A stretch of DNA of 64,000 bases from Cellvibrionaceae bacterium (GTDB lineage: Bacteria > Pseudomonadota > Gammaproteobacteria > Pseudomonadales > Cellvibrionaceae), in contig JANQJP010000090.1 in NCBI GenBank assembly GCA_028281575.1, positions 124,001-188,000 of the forward strand, written 5' to 3'. Made by a program: the position numbers and the translations under genes. The notes under the pieces are model-generated. The model made no database searches and was not told where the DNA came from. It worked only from the letters and a program-made list of their open reading frames with translations. Shown piece after piece: positions 11,449 through 22,393 of the stretch; the stretch's first letter is position 1; each line of letters begins with the position of its first letter.

Positions 11449-12653
11449 AGCGCTGGTTGTTACTCGGCCTAGTCTGTGTCATCGCTGGTATTTTTTTGCT
11501 TGAGCTTATTCAGCGCGATGCAGGATATTTGCTAATAAGCGTGCTTGACACAACAGTAGAAACCAGTTTTTGGTTTGCTGTGCTTGTACTGCTTGTCGTT
11601 ATTGTTTTTGTTTATTTAACGATTCGACTAATTAGGCGAATTTTGGGCACTTTTGTGCACAGCACCGCGTGGCTTCGCGGTCGACGTACGCACTTAATTG
11701 AGCGGCAATATCGCGAAGGCCTGTTGTGTTTTCTCACGGAAAATTGGCAAGATGCAAGTAAACAATTGTCTGCCGTTTCACGTCGAAAGGATTTACCTGT
11801 AGTCAGGTCTATTGCAGCGGCGTTGTCTTTGGCAAAACTCGGTGATACTGCCCGGGCGTTAAATTTGTTAGAGGAAGCTGAACAGGAGTTTGTCGAGGAC
11901 CGCGTTTGGATATTAAAAGCACGTTTACGCTTGCAAATGGATGCAAAAAAAATAGAGAATTCAGAACAAACGTTTCGAGATTTAAAACAGCTTGTGCCAC
12001 ACGACAGGCATTTAAATGTGCTTGAGTTAGAACTTAGAATGCTCAGTGAACAATGGACGCAAGCGGCGGCACTGCTGCCTTCAACGGGAAAGGGTACAAA
12101 AAAATCAACTGTTGTTGAAACTACGGCACTTGATAAATTTATCTATGCGTTAGACGCTCTAGCAAAAACTTCAGACATTGATGATGCCGCTGTGGACGAA
12201 CTCTGGGTGCAAGTTCCGAAAAAGTTTAAATCGGAGCCGCGCTTAGTCAACGCTTATGTAAATTTATTATTGGCCAGTGGCCGAGCTGGATTAGCTGAAG
12301 ATATTATTGTTTTTACACTCGACAAACAGTGGGTGCCCGAGCTGATCGATAGCTATGCAAAAATTTCGTCGAGTGATACTGAAAAGCAATTGGCCAATGC
12401 GGAACGGTGGCGAAAAAAATATCCAGAGAGCAGTGATTTGCTACTTACCTTGGGTATGTTATCTGCAAAAAATCAGCTCTGGGGTAAAGCGCGTGCCTAT
12501 TTAGAGCAGGCTTTAACGTTGCGTGAGACGCCGCAAGCTTATTATGTTCTTGGTTTGGTCGCTGAGAAGTTGGGTGAGTCAGATTTAAGTAATGGTTATT
12601 ATAAAAAAGCAGCGGGTATCAATTGGAGCGTATCTCCAGAGAAGCGTGTTTAG
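11445..12653 (+). CDS. hemY: HemY-like protein, TPR-containing
   Basis: Inner-membrane protein linked to haem synthesis by gene order. Two membrane segments (about 3-22 and 41-63) are followed by a cytoplasmic or periplasmic helical repeat region. This contains TPR-like units, clearest at the C-terminus (LTLGMLSAKNQLWGKARAYL, then AYYVLGLVAEKLGESDLSNG). Its start overlaps hemX as ATGA. 402 residues, normal for the family. Biochemical function is not established. Confidence 0.85.
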   Translation: MKRWLLLGLVCVIAGIFLLELIQRDAGYLLISVLDTTVETSFWFAVLVLLVVIVFVYLTIRLIRRILGTFVHSTAWLRGRRTHLIERQYREGLLCFLTENWQDASKQLSAVSRRKDLPVVRSIAAALSLAKLGDTARALNLLEEAEQEFVEDRVWILKARLRLQMDAKKIENSEQTFRDLKQLVPHDRHLNVLELELRMLSEQWTQAAALLPSTGKGTKKSTVVETTALDKFIYALDALAKTSDIDDAAVDELWVQVPKKFKSEPRLVNAYVNLLLASGRAGLAEDIIVFTLDKQWVPELIDSYAKISSSDTEKQLANAERWRKKYPESSDLLLTLGMLSAKNQLWGKARAYLEQALTLRETPQAYYVLGLVAEKLGESDLSNGYYKKAAGINWSVSPEKRV

Positions 12654-12695
12654 CAGGTTGTCGAAAAATTTTTACGACATTAGCTTCGAGTCGTC

Positions 12696-12919
12696 AGCGC
12701 GTAGGGGCACGCTTTTAAAAACGCATAAATACCTGCTGCAGGCCCGGCCCAAAATCACAGATAAGGGTCGTTGCGTGGAACGAAGCAGTGCTTCGTTTTA
12801 ATCCATTCCACCCTATAGCTCCGGCGATTCATCTCGGCAACTGCTCCTGCGTTGCTCTAACATCCGCCGTCCATGGCGGAGCATGAATCGACGATTTTAA
12901 AAGCGTGGCCCTACGCGCT
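12696..12919 (+). repeat. palindromic element B1
   Basis: Arms 12696-12720 and 12895-12919 match at 24 of 25 positions (AGCGCGTAGGG then CACGCTTTTAAAA). Interior features in order are ATAAATACCTGCTGCAGG, CCGGCCCAAAATCACAGA, a hairpin CGAAGCAGTGCTTCG (12781-12795) followed by TTTT, TATAGCTCCG, then inner arms CGATTCAT/ATGAATCG around the shared core (12838-12854, reverse). It occupies most of the 336 bp hemY-ubiD gap between convergent genes, where it could also act as a terminator. Confidence 0.85.
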
Positions 12920-12989
12920 AACTCGTCAACGTGCAGGATTTGACTTGTTTAATAAACTGCTTGGGGGTTGCTTGTAGTGCTCGTTCTGT

Positions 12990-14453
12990 TCAAATACCTA
13001 GCTTGCTCCATATCTCGTCAATCTTGTCTTTTACTTCCCGCTTCATGTGAATAGGTCGTCCCCACTCGCGCTCCGTTTCGGCTGTCCATTTATTAGTGGC
13101 ATCAATGCCCATTTTCGAACCCAGACCTGAAACGGGCGACGCGAAGTCTAAATAGTCGATAGGTGTATTGTCGATGATGGTTGTATCCCGGCTGGGGTCG
13201 ACTCTTGTTGTCAGTGCCCAGATTACGTCGTGCCAATTGCGCGCGTCGACGTCGTCGTCGGTGACGATAACAAATTTGGTATACATGAATTGACGTAGAA
13301 AAGACCAAACGCCGAGCATAACGCGCTTGGCATGGCCGGGATATTGTTTTTTCATCGTGACCACTGCCATTCGATAAGAACAGCCTTCGGGAGGTAAATA
13401 AAAATCGACAATTTCGGGGAATTGTTTTTTTAACAACGGTACGAATACTTCATTTAATGCGAGACCTAACACGGCCGGCTCGTCGGGAGGTCTTCCGGTG
13501 TAAGTGCTGTGGTAAATGGGGTTTGCCCGATGACTAAGCGTTGCCACAGTAAAGACAGGAAAGCGTTCAACTTCATTGTAGTAGCCGGTGTGATCGCCAA
13601 ACGGACCTTCGTCTGCATATTCTTCCGGATCGATATACCCTTCTAAAATAATTTCTGCCGTTGCAGGTACATGCAAATCGTTGGTCAGACTCGAGCATAT
13701 CTCGGTTTTTTTGCCGCGCAGGAGTCCGGCGAAGGCGTATTCGCTCAGAGAGTCGGGTACCGGTGTAACGGCGCCTAAAGTGGTGGATGGGTCGGCACCC
13801 AGTGCAACTGAAACAGGGAATTTTTCGCCTGGATAAACCTGTTGCCATTCCTGGAAATCGAGCGCGCCACCGCGATGGCTGAGCCAGCGCATAATCAGTT
13901 TATTTTTGCCGATGACCTGCATGCGGTAGATGCCGAGGTTTTGTCTTTCTTTATTTGGTCCCCGGGTAATCACCAACGGCCATGTGATCAGTGGACCGGC
14001 GTCGCCGGGCCAGCATGTTTGAATGGGCAGTGTGTTTAAATCGACCTGGTCATCTTTAACAACGCATTGTTGGCACTGGCCCCGGTTGATTCGCTTCGGT
14101 GCCATATTTAATACTTGCTTAAATATTGGAAGCTTTTCCCATGCGTCTTTCATACCCTTGGGAGGGTCGGGTTCTTTAAGAAATGCGAGTAATTCACCAA
14201 CCTCTTTTAGTTTGGAGACTGAATCCTGGCCCATGCCCAGTGCGACACGCTCTGGTGTACCAAATAAATTTCCGAGGACAGGAATGTCATAGCCGGGAAC
14301 GTTTTCGAATAGCAGCGCTGGACCACCCGCGCGGAGCGTGCGATCACAAATCTCTGTCATTTCCAGTTCTGGGCTAACGGGAAGGGAAATACGTTTTAGC
14401 TGGTTTTTGGACTCAAGCGTATCGAGAAATTCTCTGAGGTCACTAAAAGCCAT
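12990..14453 (-). CDS. ubiD: 4-hydroxy-3-polyprenylbenzoate decarboxylase
   Basis: Decarboxylates the polyprenylated benzoate intermediate of ubiquinone with the prenylated FMN cofactor. Nearly the whole length is recognisable Ubi[45 protein letters not shown] (catalytic acidic region), [15 protein letters not shown] and [20 protein letters not shown] chose ATG 14453 ([10 protein letters not shown]), 487 residues; GTG 14462 would add three. It lies 39 bp downstream of rho on the same strand, the Pseudomonas order. Confidence 0.96.
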   Translation of the reverse strand: MAFSDLREFLDTLESKNQLKRISLPVSPELEMTEICDRTLRAGGPALLFENVPGYDIPVLGNLFGTPERVALGMGQDSVSKLKEVGELLAFLKEPDPPKGMKDAWEKLPIFKQVLNMAPKRINRGQCQQCVVKDDQVDLNTLPIQTCWPGDAGPLITWPLVITRGPNKERQNLGIYRMQVIGKNKLIMRWLSHRGGALDFQEWQQVYPGEKFPVSVALGADPSTTLGAVTPVPDSLSEYAFAGLLRGKKTEICSSLTNDLHVPATAEIILEGYIDPEEYADEGPFGDHTGYYNEVERFPVFTVATLSHRANPIYHSTYTGRPPDEPAVLGLALNEVFVPLLKKQFPEIVDFYLPPEGCSYRMAVVTMKKQYPGHAKRVMLGVWSFLRQFMYTKFVIVTDDDVDARNWHDVIWALTTRVDPSRDTTIIDNTPIDYLDFASPVSGLGSKMGIDATNKWTAETEREWGRPIHMKREVKDKIDEIWSKLGI

Positions 14454-14492
14454 GCCGTGCACTCTTCGTTAGTGTTAGATGAGGCCCGGCAG

Positions 14493-15752
14493 TTATTTAG
14501 ATTTCATCGACAAAAAGAATTCGTCATTGGTCTTAAAGTTTTTAAGACGCTCGACCAAAAATTCTGTTGCGGCAATATCTTCCATATCGTGCAATAACTT
14601 ACGCAGTATCCAAACGCGTTGCATTTCCTCGTCGCGCATCAACAAATCTTCGCGTCGTGTGCCAGACCGACGAACGTTAATTGCCGGGTAGACACGTTTT
14701 TCAGAAACTTTGCGGTCCAAATGTAATTCAAGATTACCGGTACCTTTAAATTCCTCGTAAATAACCTCGTCCATTTTTGAGCCGGTGTCGATCAGTGCTG
14801 TGGCAATAATTGATAGACTGCCGCCCTCTTCAATATTTCGCGCAGCGCCAAAAAAACGTTTTGGTCGTTCTAGCGCATGTGCATCGACACCACCGGTAAG
14901 CACTTTACCTGACGAAGGGATAACGGTGTTGTAGGCGCGAGCCAACCGAGTAATTGAATCGAGTAAAATCACACAATCTTTTTTATGTTCGACCAGTCGT
15001 TTAGCACGTTCAATTACCATCTCGGCGACTTGGACATGGCGGGAAGGCGGTTCGTCGAAGGTGGATGCAACAACTTCACCACGGACTGAGCGCTGCATTT
15101 CTGTCACTTCTTCCGGGCGTTCGTCAATCAGCAGCACAATAAGGTGGCACTCAGGGTTGTTGCGCGTTATCGCTTGCGCGATATTTTGCATCATAATTGT
15201 TTTACCCGCTTTCGGCGGAGCGACAATAAGTGCGCGCTGGCCTTTACCGATTGGTGAAATCAGGTCGATAATTCTTCCGGTGAGATCTTCGGACGAGCCG
15301 TTGCCCGATTCCAGTACCAGTCGCTCATCTGGAAAAAGTGGCGTAAGGTTTTCGAATAAAATTTTGTTACGCGAATTTTCGGGTTTATCAAAATTAATTT
15401 CGTTAACCTTCAGCAAAGCGAAATAGCGTTCACCTTCCTTGGGTGGTCGTATTTTGCCTTCGATATAGTCGCCCGTACGGAGGTTAAATCGCCTTATTTG
15501 GCTGGGCGAGACATAAATGTCGTCTGGACCAGCCAAATAGGATGAGCCAGCTGAGCGCAGAAACCCAAAGCCGTCTTGTAATATTTCGAGTACGCCATCA
15601 CCGTAGATGTCTTCACCGCTGCGTGCGTGTTTTTTCAAAATATTAAAAATCACATCTTGCTTGCGCGAGCGAGCCAAATTATCCATGCCCATTTCTTTGG
15701 CAAGCTCGATGAGCTCTTCGATCGGTTTGGTTTTAAGATCGGTGAGGTTCAT
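14493..15752 (-). CDS. rho: transcription termination factor Rho
   Basis: Hexameric RNA helicase that ends transcription. The start [20 protein letters not shown] at 15752 gives 419 residues, exactly the usual length; an in-frame extension to 15851 is not family sequence. Seen: RNA-binding cold-shock fold with GFGFLRS and [10 protein letters not shown] (about 60-90), Walker [10 protein letters not shown]-loop and R-loop segments, and arginine finger region RRSGTRRE. A 430 bp leader separates it from trxA. Confidence 0.97.
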   Translation of the reverse strand: MNLTDLKTKPIEELIELAKEMGMDNLARSRKQDVIFNILKKHARSGEDIYGDGVLEILQDGFGFLRSAGSSYLAGPDDIYVSPSQIRRFNLRTGDYIEGKIRPPKEGERYFALLKVNEINFDKPENSRNKILFENLTPLFPDERLVLESGNGSSEDLTGRIIDLISPIGKGQRALIVAPPKAGKTIMMQNIAQAITRNNPECHLIVLLIDERPEEVTEMQRSVRGEVVASTFDEPPSRHVQVAEMVIERAKRLVEHKKDCVILLDSITRLARAYNTVIPSSGKVLTGGVDAHALERPKRFFGAARNIEEGGSLSIIATALIDTGSKMDEVIYEEFKGTGNLELHLDRKVSEKRVYPAINVRRSGTRREDLLMRDEEMQRVWILRKLLHDMEDIAATEFLVERLKNFKTNDEFFLSMKSK

Positions 15753-16143
15753 AAGCGTCGAGTCACTCTTGTGTTGTTTACGTGTTTTGGGTTTTCTTAC
15801 AAAGCTTTTATCAAAGCTCAGTTGTTCGGGAGTTCGTTTAGTTTGCCGCAAGGTATTATTCTATTCGGTTAAGTCATGGACGAATGAAAACCTCTTTTGC
15901 AGGTTTTCAAATGCTATATGTTTGATCTGAGTGACTGTATCTTTCAGTTTGTTAACTTTTATAGTTGATTCTTCGCGCGGGTATTGTGTGAATCAATTCA
16001 ACGAAAATATTTCTGGCTCAATAAGACTAAACCTGGCTTTCAATGTGACGTGTTGAGTCGGGAAAAGTCAAGGGAAGGGGAAACCAGAACTGCGCGAATG
16101 TCAGTTAAACCGAGTATAGCCGAATTTCAGTGAGGTGCAACTA
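15753..16143 (-). promoter_or_regulatory. rho leader region
   Basis: About 390 bp without a gene between rho and the trxA hairpin. It should hold the rho promoter and leader, and rho genes are commonly autoregulated through such leaders. A clean hairpin, TGAAAACCT-7 nt-AGGTTTTCA, lies at 15885-15909. I could not pick a reliable promoter and see no leader peptide with a good ribosome site. Confidence 0.45.
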
Positions 16144-16179
16144 AATTTGCCGATACAGTAAGAAAGGTATCGGCAAATT
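16144..16179 (-). terminator. hairpin downstream of trxA
   Basis: AATTTGCCGATAC (16144-16156) pairs with GTATCGGCAAATT (16167-16179) around a 10 nt loop, starting three bases after the trxA stop. The 13 bp stem is perfect. No long U-run follows (TAGTTGC), so it may act as a weak intrinsic terminator or a 3' stability hairpin. Confidence 0.6.
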
Positions 16180-16181
16180 AA

Positions 16182-16508
16182 TCAAAGTGAGGAATCAATA
16201 AACTCTTTTAGCTGGGATTTGGAGAGTGCACCAACTTTGGTTCCCTCAGCGTTGCCACCTTTGAAAATCATAAGCGTGGGAATACCGCGGATATTGAATT
16301 TTGCTGGGGTTTCCTTATTTGCGTCGACATCCATTTTACAAATCTTAATTTGCTCGCCGTATTCTCCTGCCAGCTCATCGAGTACAGGGGCGATCATTTT
16401 GCATGGGCCGCACCAGGCCGCCCAGAAGTCAACGAGCACTGGGGTGCCCGCTTTGAGGACGTCTTCGTCAAAACTTGCGTCGCTTACGTGCACAATGGCA
16501 TCGCTCAT
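16182..16508 (-). CDS. trxA: thioredoxin 1
   Basis: General cytosolic disulfide reductase, 108 residues. Active site [10 protein letters not shown] with Cys32-type pair, cis-Pro loop RGIPTLMIF, and buried Asp in FWAAW context, all typical. It lies upstream of rho on the same strand, a conserved gammaproteobacterial order. Confidence 0.97.
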   Translation of the reverse strand: MSDAIVHVSDASFDEDVLKAGTPVLVDFWAAWCGPCKMIAPVLDELAGEYGEQIKICKMDVDANKETPAKFNIRGIPTLMIFKGGNAEGTKVGALSKSQLKEFIDSSL

Positions 16509-16594
16509 ACTGGTTCTCCATAAATCGTTGTATCAAAATTGCGCCTAATGATAAGGATACCAGCGCCTAGTGACAATAGCTGTCGGTGCTATCC

Positions 16595-18706
16595 TCAAGA
16601 TCCATTTGGCTTTCCGACGTTGTAGCCGGAAAGCTCGGCCAGGAGTTTCTGCTGCGCTGATGGGTGTTCGCCTCCTTTTACGTGCTCATAGGAACCATCG
16701 GATTTCAGTTGCCACCGCTGCTGGCCATCTTGAATATGCATTTCCAATTCATTGCGGATGCGCTCAGCCAGTGCTGGTTGTTCAACAGGGAAACAGGTCT
16801 CGACACGGCGGTTCAGGTTGCGCTCCATCAGGTCGGCGCTGGCACAATAGACGTTGGGGCTGGCGTTGGCAAAGAAATAGACGCGAGTGTGTTCCAAAAA
16901 ACGACCGATGATTGAATGCACACGAATATTCTCCGATACGCCGGGAATACCAGGCCTCAGGCAACACATGCCGCGGATGACCAAGTCGATTTGAACACCG
17001 GCCTGCGAGGCTTTTAACAGCGCTTGAATCACTTTGGTTTCGGTCAAACCGTTACATTTCAGGATGATCCGGCCGACACCTCCCTCTTTTTGAACACGCG
17101 TTTCTGCTTCGATCAATTTAACCAGTTGGCGGCGCAGCGTGAATGGTGCGTGTAAGATTTTTTTTATACGCTCGGTCTTGCCCATGCTGGTCAGCTGCTG
17201 AAACACGCGATGAACGTCCTCTCCGAGGACGGGATCTGCAGAAAGCAGTGAATAGTCGGTATAGAGGCGCGCGTTACCGCTGTGATAGTTGCCTGTACCC
17301 AAGTGCACATAGCGACGGATGTTGTCGCCCTCACGACGCACCACCAATACCATTTTCGAGTGCGTTTTATAACCGACGACGCCATAAACGACGACGACGC
17401 CAGCTTCTTGCAGCTGGCTTGCCAGCTCCAGGTTCTCCTCTTCATCAAAACGCGCGCGTAGCTCAACCACAGCGGTAACTTCCTTGCCGTTTCGGGCGGC
17501 GTCGACAAGTGCACTTACAACTGAGGAGTTGTCCTCTGTGCGATAAAGTGTCTGCTTTATTGCAATCACGTTGGGATCCTTGGCTGCTTGACGCAAGAGC
17601 TGAATCACCGGTGTAAAGCTCTCGTAGGGGTGCAAGAGCAAATAGTCTTTTTTCGCGAGCGCTTCAAAAATATTGTCTTTGCGACTCAGGCCCTTGGGCA
17701 TTTTAGGTGTAAATGGGGTATACATCAGGTCTTGCCGGTTGATGATAGACGGCACCGCAAATAAACGCTTGAGGTTAACCGGGCCATTTACACGATAGAG
17801 TTCGTCCTCTGTGAGCCCCACTTCGTTGAGCAGAAACGCGGTGAGTTCGTCTGGACAATTGTCGGCTACTTCCAGGCGAACGGCGGTGCCAAACCGGCGT
17901 GAATGCAGCTCGCCGCGTAGCGCGCGAGCTAAATCGGCAATACCTTCCACATCGACGTCTAAATCAGCATTTCGTGTGATGCGGAATTGATAACACCCTT
18001 TAACTTCCATGCCTGAAAAAAGCTTGTCAGCATGGGCGTGGATCATCGACGATAAAAAAACAAAGTTATATCCCGATTCGCCGATGTCTTCGGGTAGTGA
18101 AATTAAGCGCGGAAGTGATCTCGGCGCTGGCACAATGGCGTAATTGAGGTCCCGGCCAAATGCGTCATTACCATCGAGCTCGACAATAAAATTAAGGCTT
18201 TTATTTACCAGGCGCGGGAAGGGGTGTGCGGGATCGATGCCAATTGGGCTGATAATAGGCAGGATTTCGCGGTCAACATAGTGCTCGATCCATTCCGCTT
18301 GTTCACGTGTCCACTGGCTTCTGCGCAAAAACCTTACGCCCTGCTGCTCAAGCGCGGGCATAAGTGTCTGATTCAATATTTCGTATTGCTGATCGACAGT
18401 TTCGTGGCAAATCCGGCTGATTTCCGCAAGTGTTTCTTTTGGGTGAGCACCATCCAATCCGCGCGTCTCGCGCTCAAATTTGATGCTTTGCATCAGGCCT
18501 GCCACACGAATTTCAAAAAACTCGTCCAGGTTAGAGCTAAAAATAAGCAAAAACTTGAGCCGTTCAAGCAGGGGGTGAGCTTCGTCAAGCGCCTGTGCCA
18601 AAACGCGCTGGTTGAAGGCGAGATGACTGAGTTCACGATTGATGTAGTAAGAGGGGTCGTTCAGAGAGAGCTCTTCAGATTCGACGGGTGGTTCAGCTAT
18701 ATTCAT
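16595..18706 (-). CDS. ppk1: polyphosphate kinase 1
   Basis: Makes and degrades polyphosphate from ATP. The protein is 703 residues with the family order: N-terminal helical domain (YYINRELSHLAFNQRVL), head domain, and two phospholipase-D-like domains with THSKMVLVV (autophosphorylated His) and VHLGTGNYHSGNARLYTDY, then VHSIIGRFLEHTRVYFF and DLMERNLNRRVE near the end. In Pseudomonas the exopolyphosphatase gene ppx lies between ppk and trxA; here only 86 bp separate ppk1 from trxA and ppx is absent. Confidence 0.96.
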   Translation of the reverse strand: MNIAEPPVESEELSLNDPSYYINRELSHLAFNQRVLAQALDEAHPLLERLKFLLIFSSNLDEFFEIRVAGLMQSIKFERETRGLDGAHPKETLAEISRICHETVDQQYEILNQTLMPALEQQGVRFLRRSQWTREQAEWIEHYVDREILPIISPIGIDPAHPFPRLVNKSLNFIVELDGNDAFGRDLNYAIVPAPRSLPRLISLPEDIGESGYNFVFLSSMIHAHADKLFSGMEVKGCYQFRITRNADLDVDVEGIADLARALRGELHSRRFGTAVRLEVADNCPDELTAFLLNEVGLTEDELYRVNGPVNLKRLFAVPSIINRQDLMYTPFTPKMPKGLSRKDNIFEALAKKDYLLLHPYESFTPVIQLLRQAAKDPNVIAIKQTLYRTEDNSSVVSALVDAARNGKEVTAVVELRARFDEEENLELASQLQEAGVVVVYGVVGYKTHSKMVLVVRREGDNIRRYVHLGTGNYHSGNARLYTDYSLLSADPVLGEDVHRVFQQLTSMGKTERIKKILHAPFTLRRQLVKLIEAETRVQKEGGVGRIILKCNGLTETKVIQALLKASQAGVQIDLVIRGMCCLRPGIPGVSENIRVHSIIGRFLEHTRVYFFANASPNVYCASADLMERNLNRRVETCFPVEQPALAERIRNELEMHIQDGQQRWQLKSDGSYEHVKGGEHPSAQQKLLAELSGYNVGKPNGS

Positions 18707-18935
18707 TGCGGAATTTACCTTTTTAAGAAGAGTATAAATCGTGTTCTGTTACAAGAGTTTTGCGGAGAAGTTGCTACAGTCGAGCGTGTCGATCAGCCTA
18801 AGGGGTCTAAAATAACATGTATCCCTGTTGCTGCGTAGCTGTGACTGGTGCCGTGAAGCCAGGTGCGTGTCAGGGGTGGCAGCTGGTCGTTCTGGTTTGG
18901 GCTTGTCGGCGGGCGGGATTATTGCGGAGTTATCT

Positions 18936-19598
18936 ATGAAAAAGGTATTAGTGGTAGCGGCCCTACTACTGGTATTCATACTTTATTTTGCGTTGGATTT
19001 GGGCGACCTACTCGTGTTTGACACTTTACTGGCGCTTGTCGATGAAAATCCATCAAAAGCCTTTGTTGTTTTTTTCTTTTTATACCTGTTGGTTGCGGTG
19101 CTGAACCTGCCCGGCATTGGTCCTCTCGCTTTTGTGTCCGGTGCCGCTTTTGGTCTGATCAATGGTACTTTGGTGGTTTCTTTTGCGAGCGCGATTGGTG
19201 CTACGATATCTTTTTTTACCGCCCGAACGTTGATTCGCGACTGGGTCGAGCGTCGTTTTGGGTCTTTTCTAAAAATAGTTAATAAAGGCGTGGCGGAGGA
19301 TGGCCTGGCGTATCTGTTTACGCTGCGAATGATTCCTTTTATTCCCTTTTTTATTGTCAACCCTGTGTTTGGTTTGACCAATATGCGGCTTTGGCAATTT
19401 TATCTGGTGACACAGCTCGGTATGTTGCCTATTGTTTTGCTTTATGTGAATGTCGGTACGTCTATTGGTGCAATTGATGAGGTTAGTTTTTCAGGAGTTT
19501 TTACTCCGCAAATTATCCTGTCTTTTACACTTTTAATTACTTTCCCTTTTGCGGCCAAACGCATTGCAAAAACTATTAAAAGTTATAGGAAGCTGTAG
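18936..19598 (+). CDS. TVP38/TMEM64 (VTT-domain) membrane protein
   Basis: Polytopic inner-membrane protein related to the DedA superfamily, which includes lipid scramblase-like proteins; the substrate is unknown. Hydrophobic segments fall at about residues 4-22, 42-62, 68-92, 128-150, 160-178 and 190-208. The SNARE-associated/VTT signature is seen in GIGPLAFVSGAAFGLINGTL and RMIPFIPFFIVNPVFGLT. I chose ATG 18936 because GGAG lies seven bases upstream and the membrane segment begins there; the frame extends to 18828 but that part is not hydrophobic. Confidence 0.8.
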   Translation: MKKVLVVAALLLVFILYFALDLGDLLVFDTLLALVDENPSKAFVVFFFLYLLVAVLNLPGIGPLAFVSGAAFGLINGTLVVSFASAIGATISFFTARTLIRDWVERRFGSFLKIVNKGVAEDGLAYLFTLRMIPFIPFFIVNPVFGLTNMRLWQFYLVTQLGMLPIVLLYVNVGTSIGAIDEVSFSGVFTPQIILSFTLLITFPFAAKRIAKTIKSYRKL

Positions 19599-19680
19599 TT
19601 TCTCAAAATTATAAGCATTTGTAATAGTGTCAACAAATACTAACAGGTCGTTGAAAAAATTAAACCCTACTTTGTAGAGA

Positions 19681-19912
19681 GTTAGTACGTAGGGTAAAGT
19701 TTTTAAAACCGTCGATTCATGCTTTGCTATGGATGGCGGATGTTAGAGCAACGCAGGAGCAGTTATCGATATGAATTGCCGGAGCTATAGGGGTGGAGCG
19801 GATTAAAACGAAGCACTGCTTCGTTCCGCGCAACGACCAAAATCTGTGATTTTGGGCCGGGCCTGCATGCAGGTATTTATGCGATTTTAAAAGCTTTACC
19901 CTACGCGTTAAT
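19681..19912 (-). repeat. palindromic element B2
   Basis: Family B element in reverse orientation in the 363 bp gap between convergent genes. Arms 19681-19708 and 19885-19912 match at 23 of 28 positions; ACGTAGGGTAAAG differs from the B1 arm except for the CGTAGGG and TTTTAAAA parts. The interior has the shared core at 19749-19765 (CAACGCAGGAGCAGTTA), the CGAAGCACTGCTTCG hairpin, and GGCCGGGCCTGCATGCAGG. Confidence 0.85.
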
Positions 19913-19961
19913 GGCTTGAAGGCTGTGTCCCAGGTTTTTTAAGCCTGTGAGGTTTCCGATA

Positions 19962-22292
19962 TTATTTTAAACCTACAGAACGTAAAGCGTTGGTTATCTT
20001 CTCAAGTGTTACAGGTTTGCTCACATAATAATTCATTCCTACATCGATAACACGTTGGCGGTGTTCAAATTCAACGTGAGCCGTGAGTGCAATTATTGGG
20101 ACCTGATTTGCGCTGCGGGTACTCTCCCAGCTGCGAATTTTTTTTGTTGCTTCAAAGCCGTCCATTTCGGGCATTTCGCAATCCATTAAGACCAGGTCAT
20201 AATTTTTCGAAGGGTCGCAATAATTGTTTACGGCTTCAAGTCCGTTTTCACTAAAGTCCGGTGTGATATCGAGTTTTTCAAGCAGACCTTCAATAACCAT
20301 GCGATTGACGATATTATCTTCTGCAACCAACACATCTAATTTGCGTTCGCTGTCACTGTGTTCGCCACTCGCCCCATCGAGTGGAACTTCGGTAGCGCTT
20401 GGTGTGTTGCCGTGCAGCGTTGAAAAGATGGTTTGAACACACGCGGGTCGTTTGATTATCGACAAGGTTTCTGGAAGGTCGTCGAGAGAAAATGCCTTAG
20501 GTTGTTGATTTGTTATCAATATCACGGTTGAGTTAATCAAGCGTTCGAGCGAGCTAATTTTTTCAGCCAATACCAGACCGTTTGACTCTTTGATCCTGTC
20601 GGAAATTAAAATAATATCGGCGGCAAAATTATTACTGTTAAGTGATGCCAGTATCTCGGACTCACTTCGATAAATATCTATATTACAATTCTCAGATTTT
20701 GCGTGATCAACCAGAGCGGCGTCCATAAAATCAAACTCGTGCACATACAGAAGGTTTTTTCCCGATAAGTCTATGCCTCTATTTTTCGGAGGCGGACTGT
20801 CTTCCATTACCTGTTGAAAATTGGCGGTGAACCAAAATGTAGATCCTTCTCCTTCTTCACTGTGCAGGCCGATTCTTCCTTGCATCAGTTCAATAATTTG
20901 TTTGCAAATGGTGAGCCCGAGCCCGGTGCCACCATATTTTCTCGTTGTGGTGTTGTCGGCCTGCTTAAATGCATCGAATATCGCCGCTTGCACATCGCGC
21001 TTTATGCCGACGCCACTGTCGCGTACAGAGAAATGCAGAGAGCGCCGACCCCGTGGTTCATCGGAAAGGAAGGAAACATCAATAAACACATAACCAGAGG
21101 GTGTGAATTTGAATGCGTTGCCGATCAAGTTGACGAGTACTTGTCGCAAACGCGTGGGATCGCCGATCAGTTTCTTGGGCGATTCGGGAGCAATGTTGCC
21201 CATGAATTCAATACCGCGTATATTAGCCGTGCCCCCAAATAGTTGAAGGCAGTCATTAATAAGTTCCTCCAGGTCAAACTCGATATTCTCCAACGACATT
21301 TTTCCCGCTTCGATTTTTGAGTAGTCGAGAATGTCATTGATTATATTCATTAACGTTTCGCCGGATCGCGATATGACGTCTAAATAATGCATTTGCTCCT
21401 TATTTAGCTCTGTGCTTCTCAGCATCTCAACCATGCCGATAACGCCATTCATCGGTGTACGAATTTCATGACTCATGGTTGCAATAAACTGGCTTTTAGC
21501 GCGATTAGATGCTTTTGCATCTTCGATCATTTTTCGCGTTTCTATTTTTTCTTCTTTTTCCGCGATCAATGCCAGTTCGATTGCTCTTCGTTGGTCCAAG
21601 TCATCAATCAAGCGGTTCCGCATTTGCTCGAGTGCGTCAACGACATAATCAATCTCGTCCTGCACATTGTCTGCTCGGCTTCGGTTAAGTTTGAGTGACT
21701 CGCTTAAGTTATCTACGGACATTCTTTTAGCGAAAAAAGCAATCCGCCTTAAATGTCGGAATACCAGTTTTTTGACAAAAATTAGCATGCCGAGTGCAAC
21801 GGCAAAAACGACTAAAAGATTGGTGAATAAACTTAGTGCTATGGCAAGGCTGTTGCGTTTAAGAAATGGGTCTTCATGTGCAAAAATTTCGACGGAAACA
21901 AGACTGTTTTCCATATTTATTGGAAATTCGAAGCGGCGCCCCTCAGATACGAAGTAGATTGATTGTGGGTTGTCGTATACCACAGAATAATTTGCGTCAT
22001 CACCTGTGACGCTAAGCCGAGCTCTGCTTACCATATCTAAACTGGCGAGTTCTCTGATAATAGTATTTGCTTTCTCGATCTCGTATAACGCCAGCGCACC
22101 TTGCAGGTGGGGCTCGCTGAGTAAAAAAGCCTGTTCAACCCGGCTATCCAGCTCGTGAGAAATTTCGTAATGATAAATGCTTGTTTGAATTATCACACCA
22201 GCTGCGGAGACAACCAGGCCCAGCACGATAGCGAGAATCAGCAGGCGTCGGGCCAACATTTGGTTACGAAAATATTTGATCAGTAAGTTCAT
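19962..22292 (-). CDS. hybrid sensor histidine kinase
   Basis: Membrane sensor of 776 residues. Two membrane segments (about 14-38 and 148-173) flank a periplasmic domain. Then come a HAMP-like linker (175-225), a coiled coil, HisKA with [16 protein letters not shown] (His275), a HATPase domain with [12 protein letters not shown] and [12 protein letters not shown], a degenerate receiver-like segment (about 510-620) lacking the acidic pocket, and a true receiver (652-776) with Asp704 in [11 protein letters not shown] and Lys759. There is no HPt domain and no adjacent regulator, so a separate phosphotransfer partner is likely. Stimulus unknown. Confidence 0.88.
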   Translation of the reverse strand: MNLLIKYFRNQMLARRLLILAIVLGLVVSAAGVIIQTSIYHYEISHELDSRVEQAFLLSEPHLQGALALYEIEKANTIIRELASLDMVSRARLSVTGDDANYSVVYDNPQSIYFVSEGRRFEFPINMENSLVSVEIFAHEDPFLKRNSLAIALSLFTNLLVVFAVALGMLIFVKKLVFRHLRRIAFFAKRMSVDNLSESLKLNRSRADNVQDEIDYVVDALEQMRNRLIDDLDQRRAIELALIAEKEEKIETRKMIEDAKASNRAKSQFIATMSHEIRTPMNGVIGMVEMLRSTELNKEQMHYLDVISRSGETLMNIINDILDYSKIEAGKMSLENIEFDLEELINDCLQLFGGTANIRGIEFMGNIAPESPKKLIGDPTRLRQVLVNLIGNAFKFTPSGYVFIDVSFLSDEPRGRRSLHFSVRDSGVGIKRDVQAAIFDAFKQADNTTTRKYGGTGLGLTICKQIIELMQGRIGLHSEEGEGSTFWFTANFQQVMEDSPPPKNRGIDLSGKNLLYVHEFDFMDAALVDHAKSENCNIDIYRSESEILASLNSNNFAADIILISDRIKESNGLVLAEKISSLERLINSTVILITNQQPKAFSLDDLPETLSIIKRPACVQTIFSTLHGNTPSATEVPLDGASGEHSDSERKLDVLVAEDNIVNRMVIEGLLEKLDITPDFSENGLEAVNNYCDPSKNYDLVLMDCEMPEMDGFEATKKIRSWESTRSANQVPIIALTAHVEFEHRQRVIDVGMNYYVSKPVTLEKITNALRSVGLK

Positions 22293-22393
22293 GTGCTACC
22301 GCCGGAGCTCAGGTTCCTTTTATCGATTGTCGCGTGAGCGTGTCCGTGCGTATTGACGAGTGTAGTTTTCAAAGTGTAGCACTCTATAGTTCT

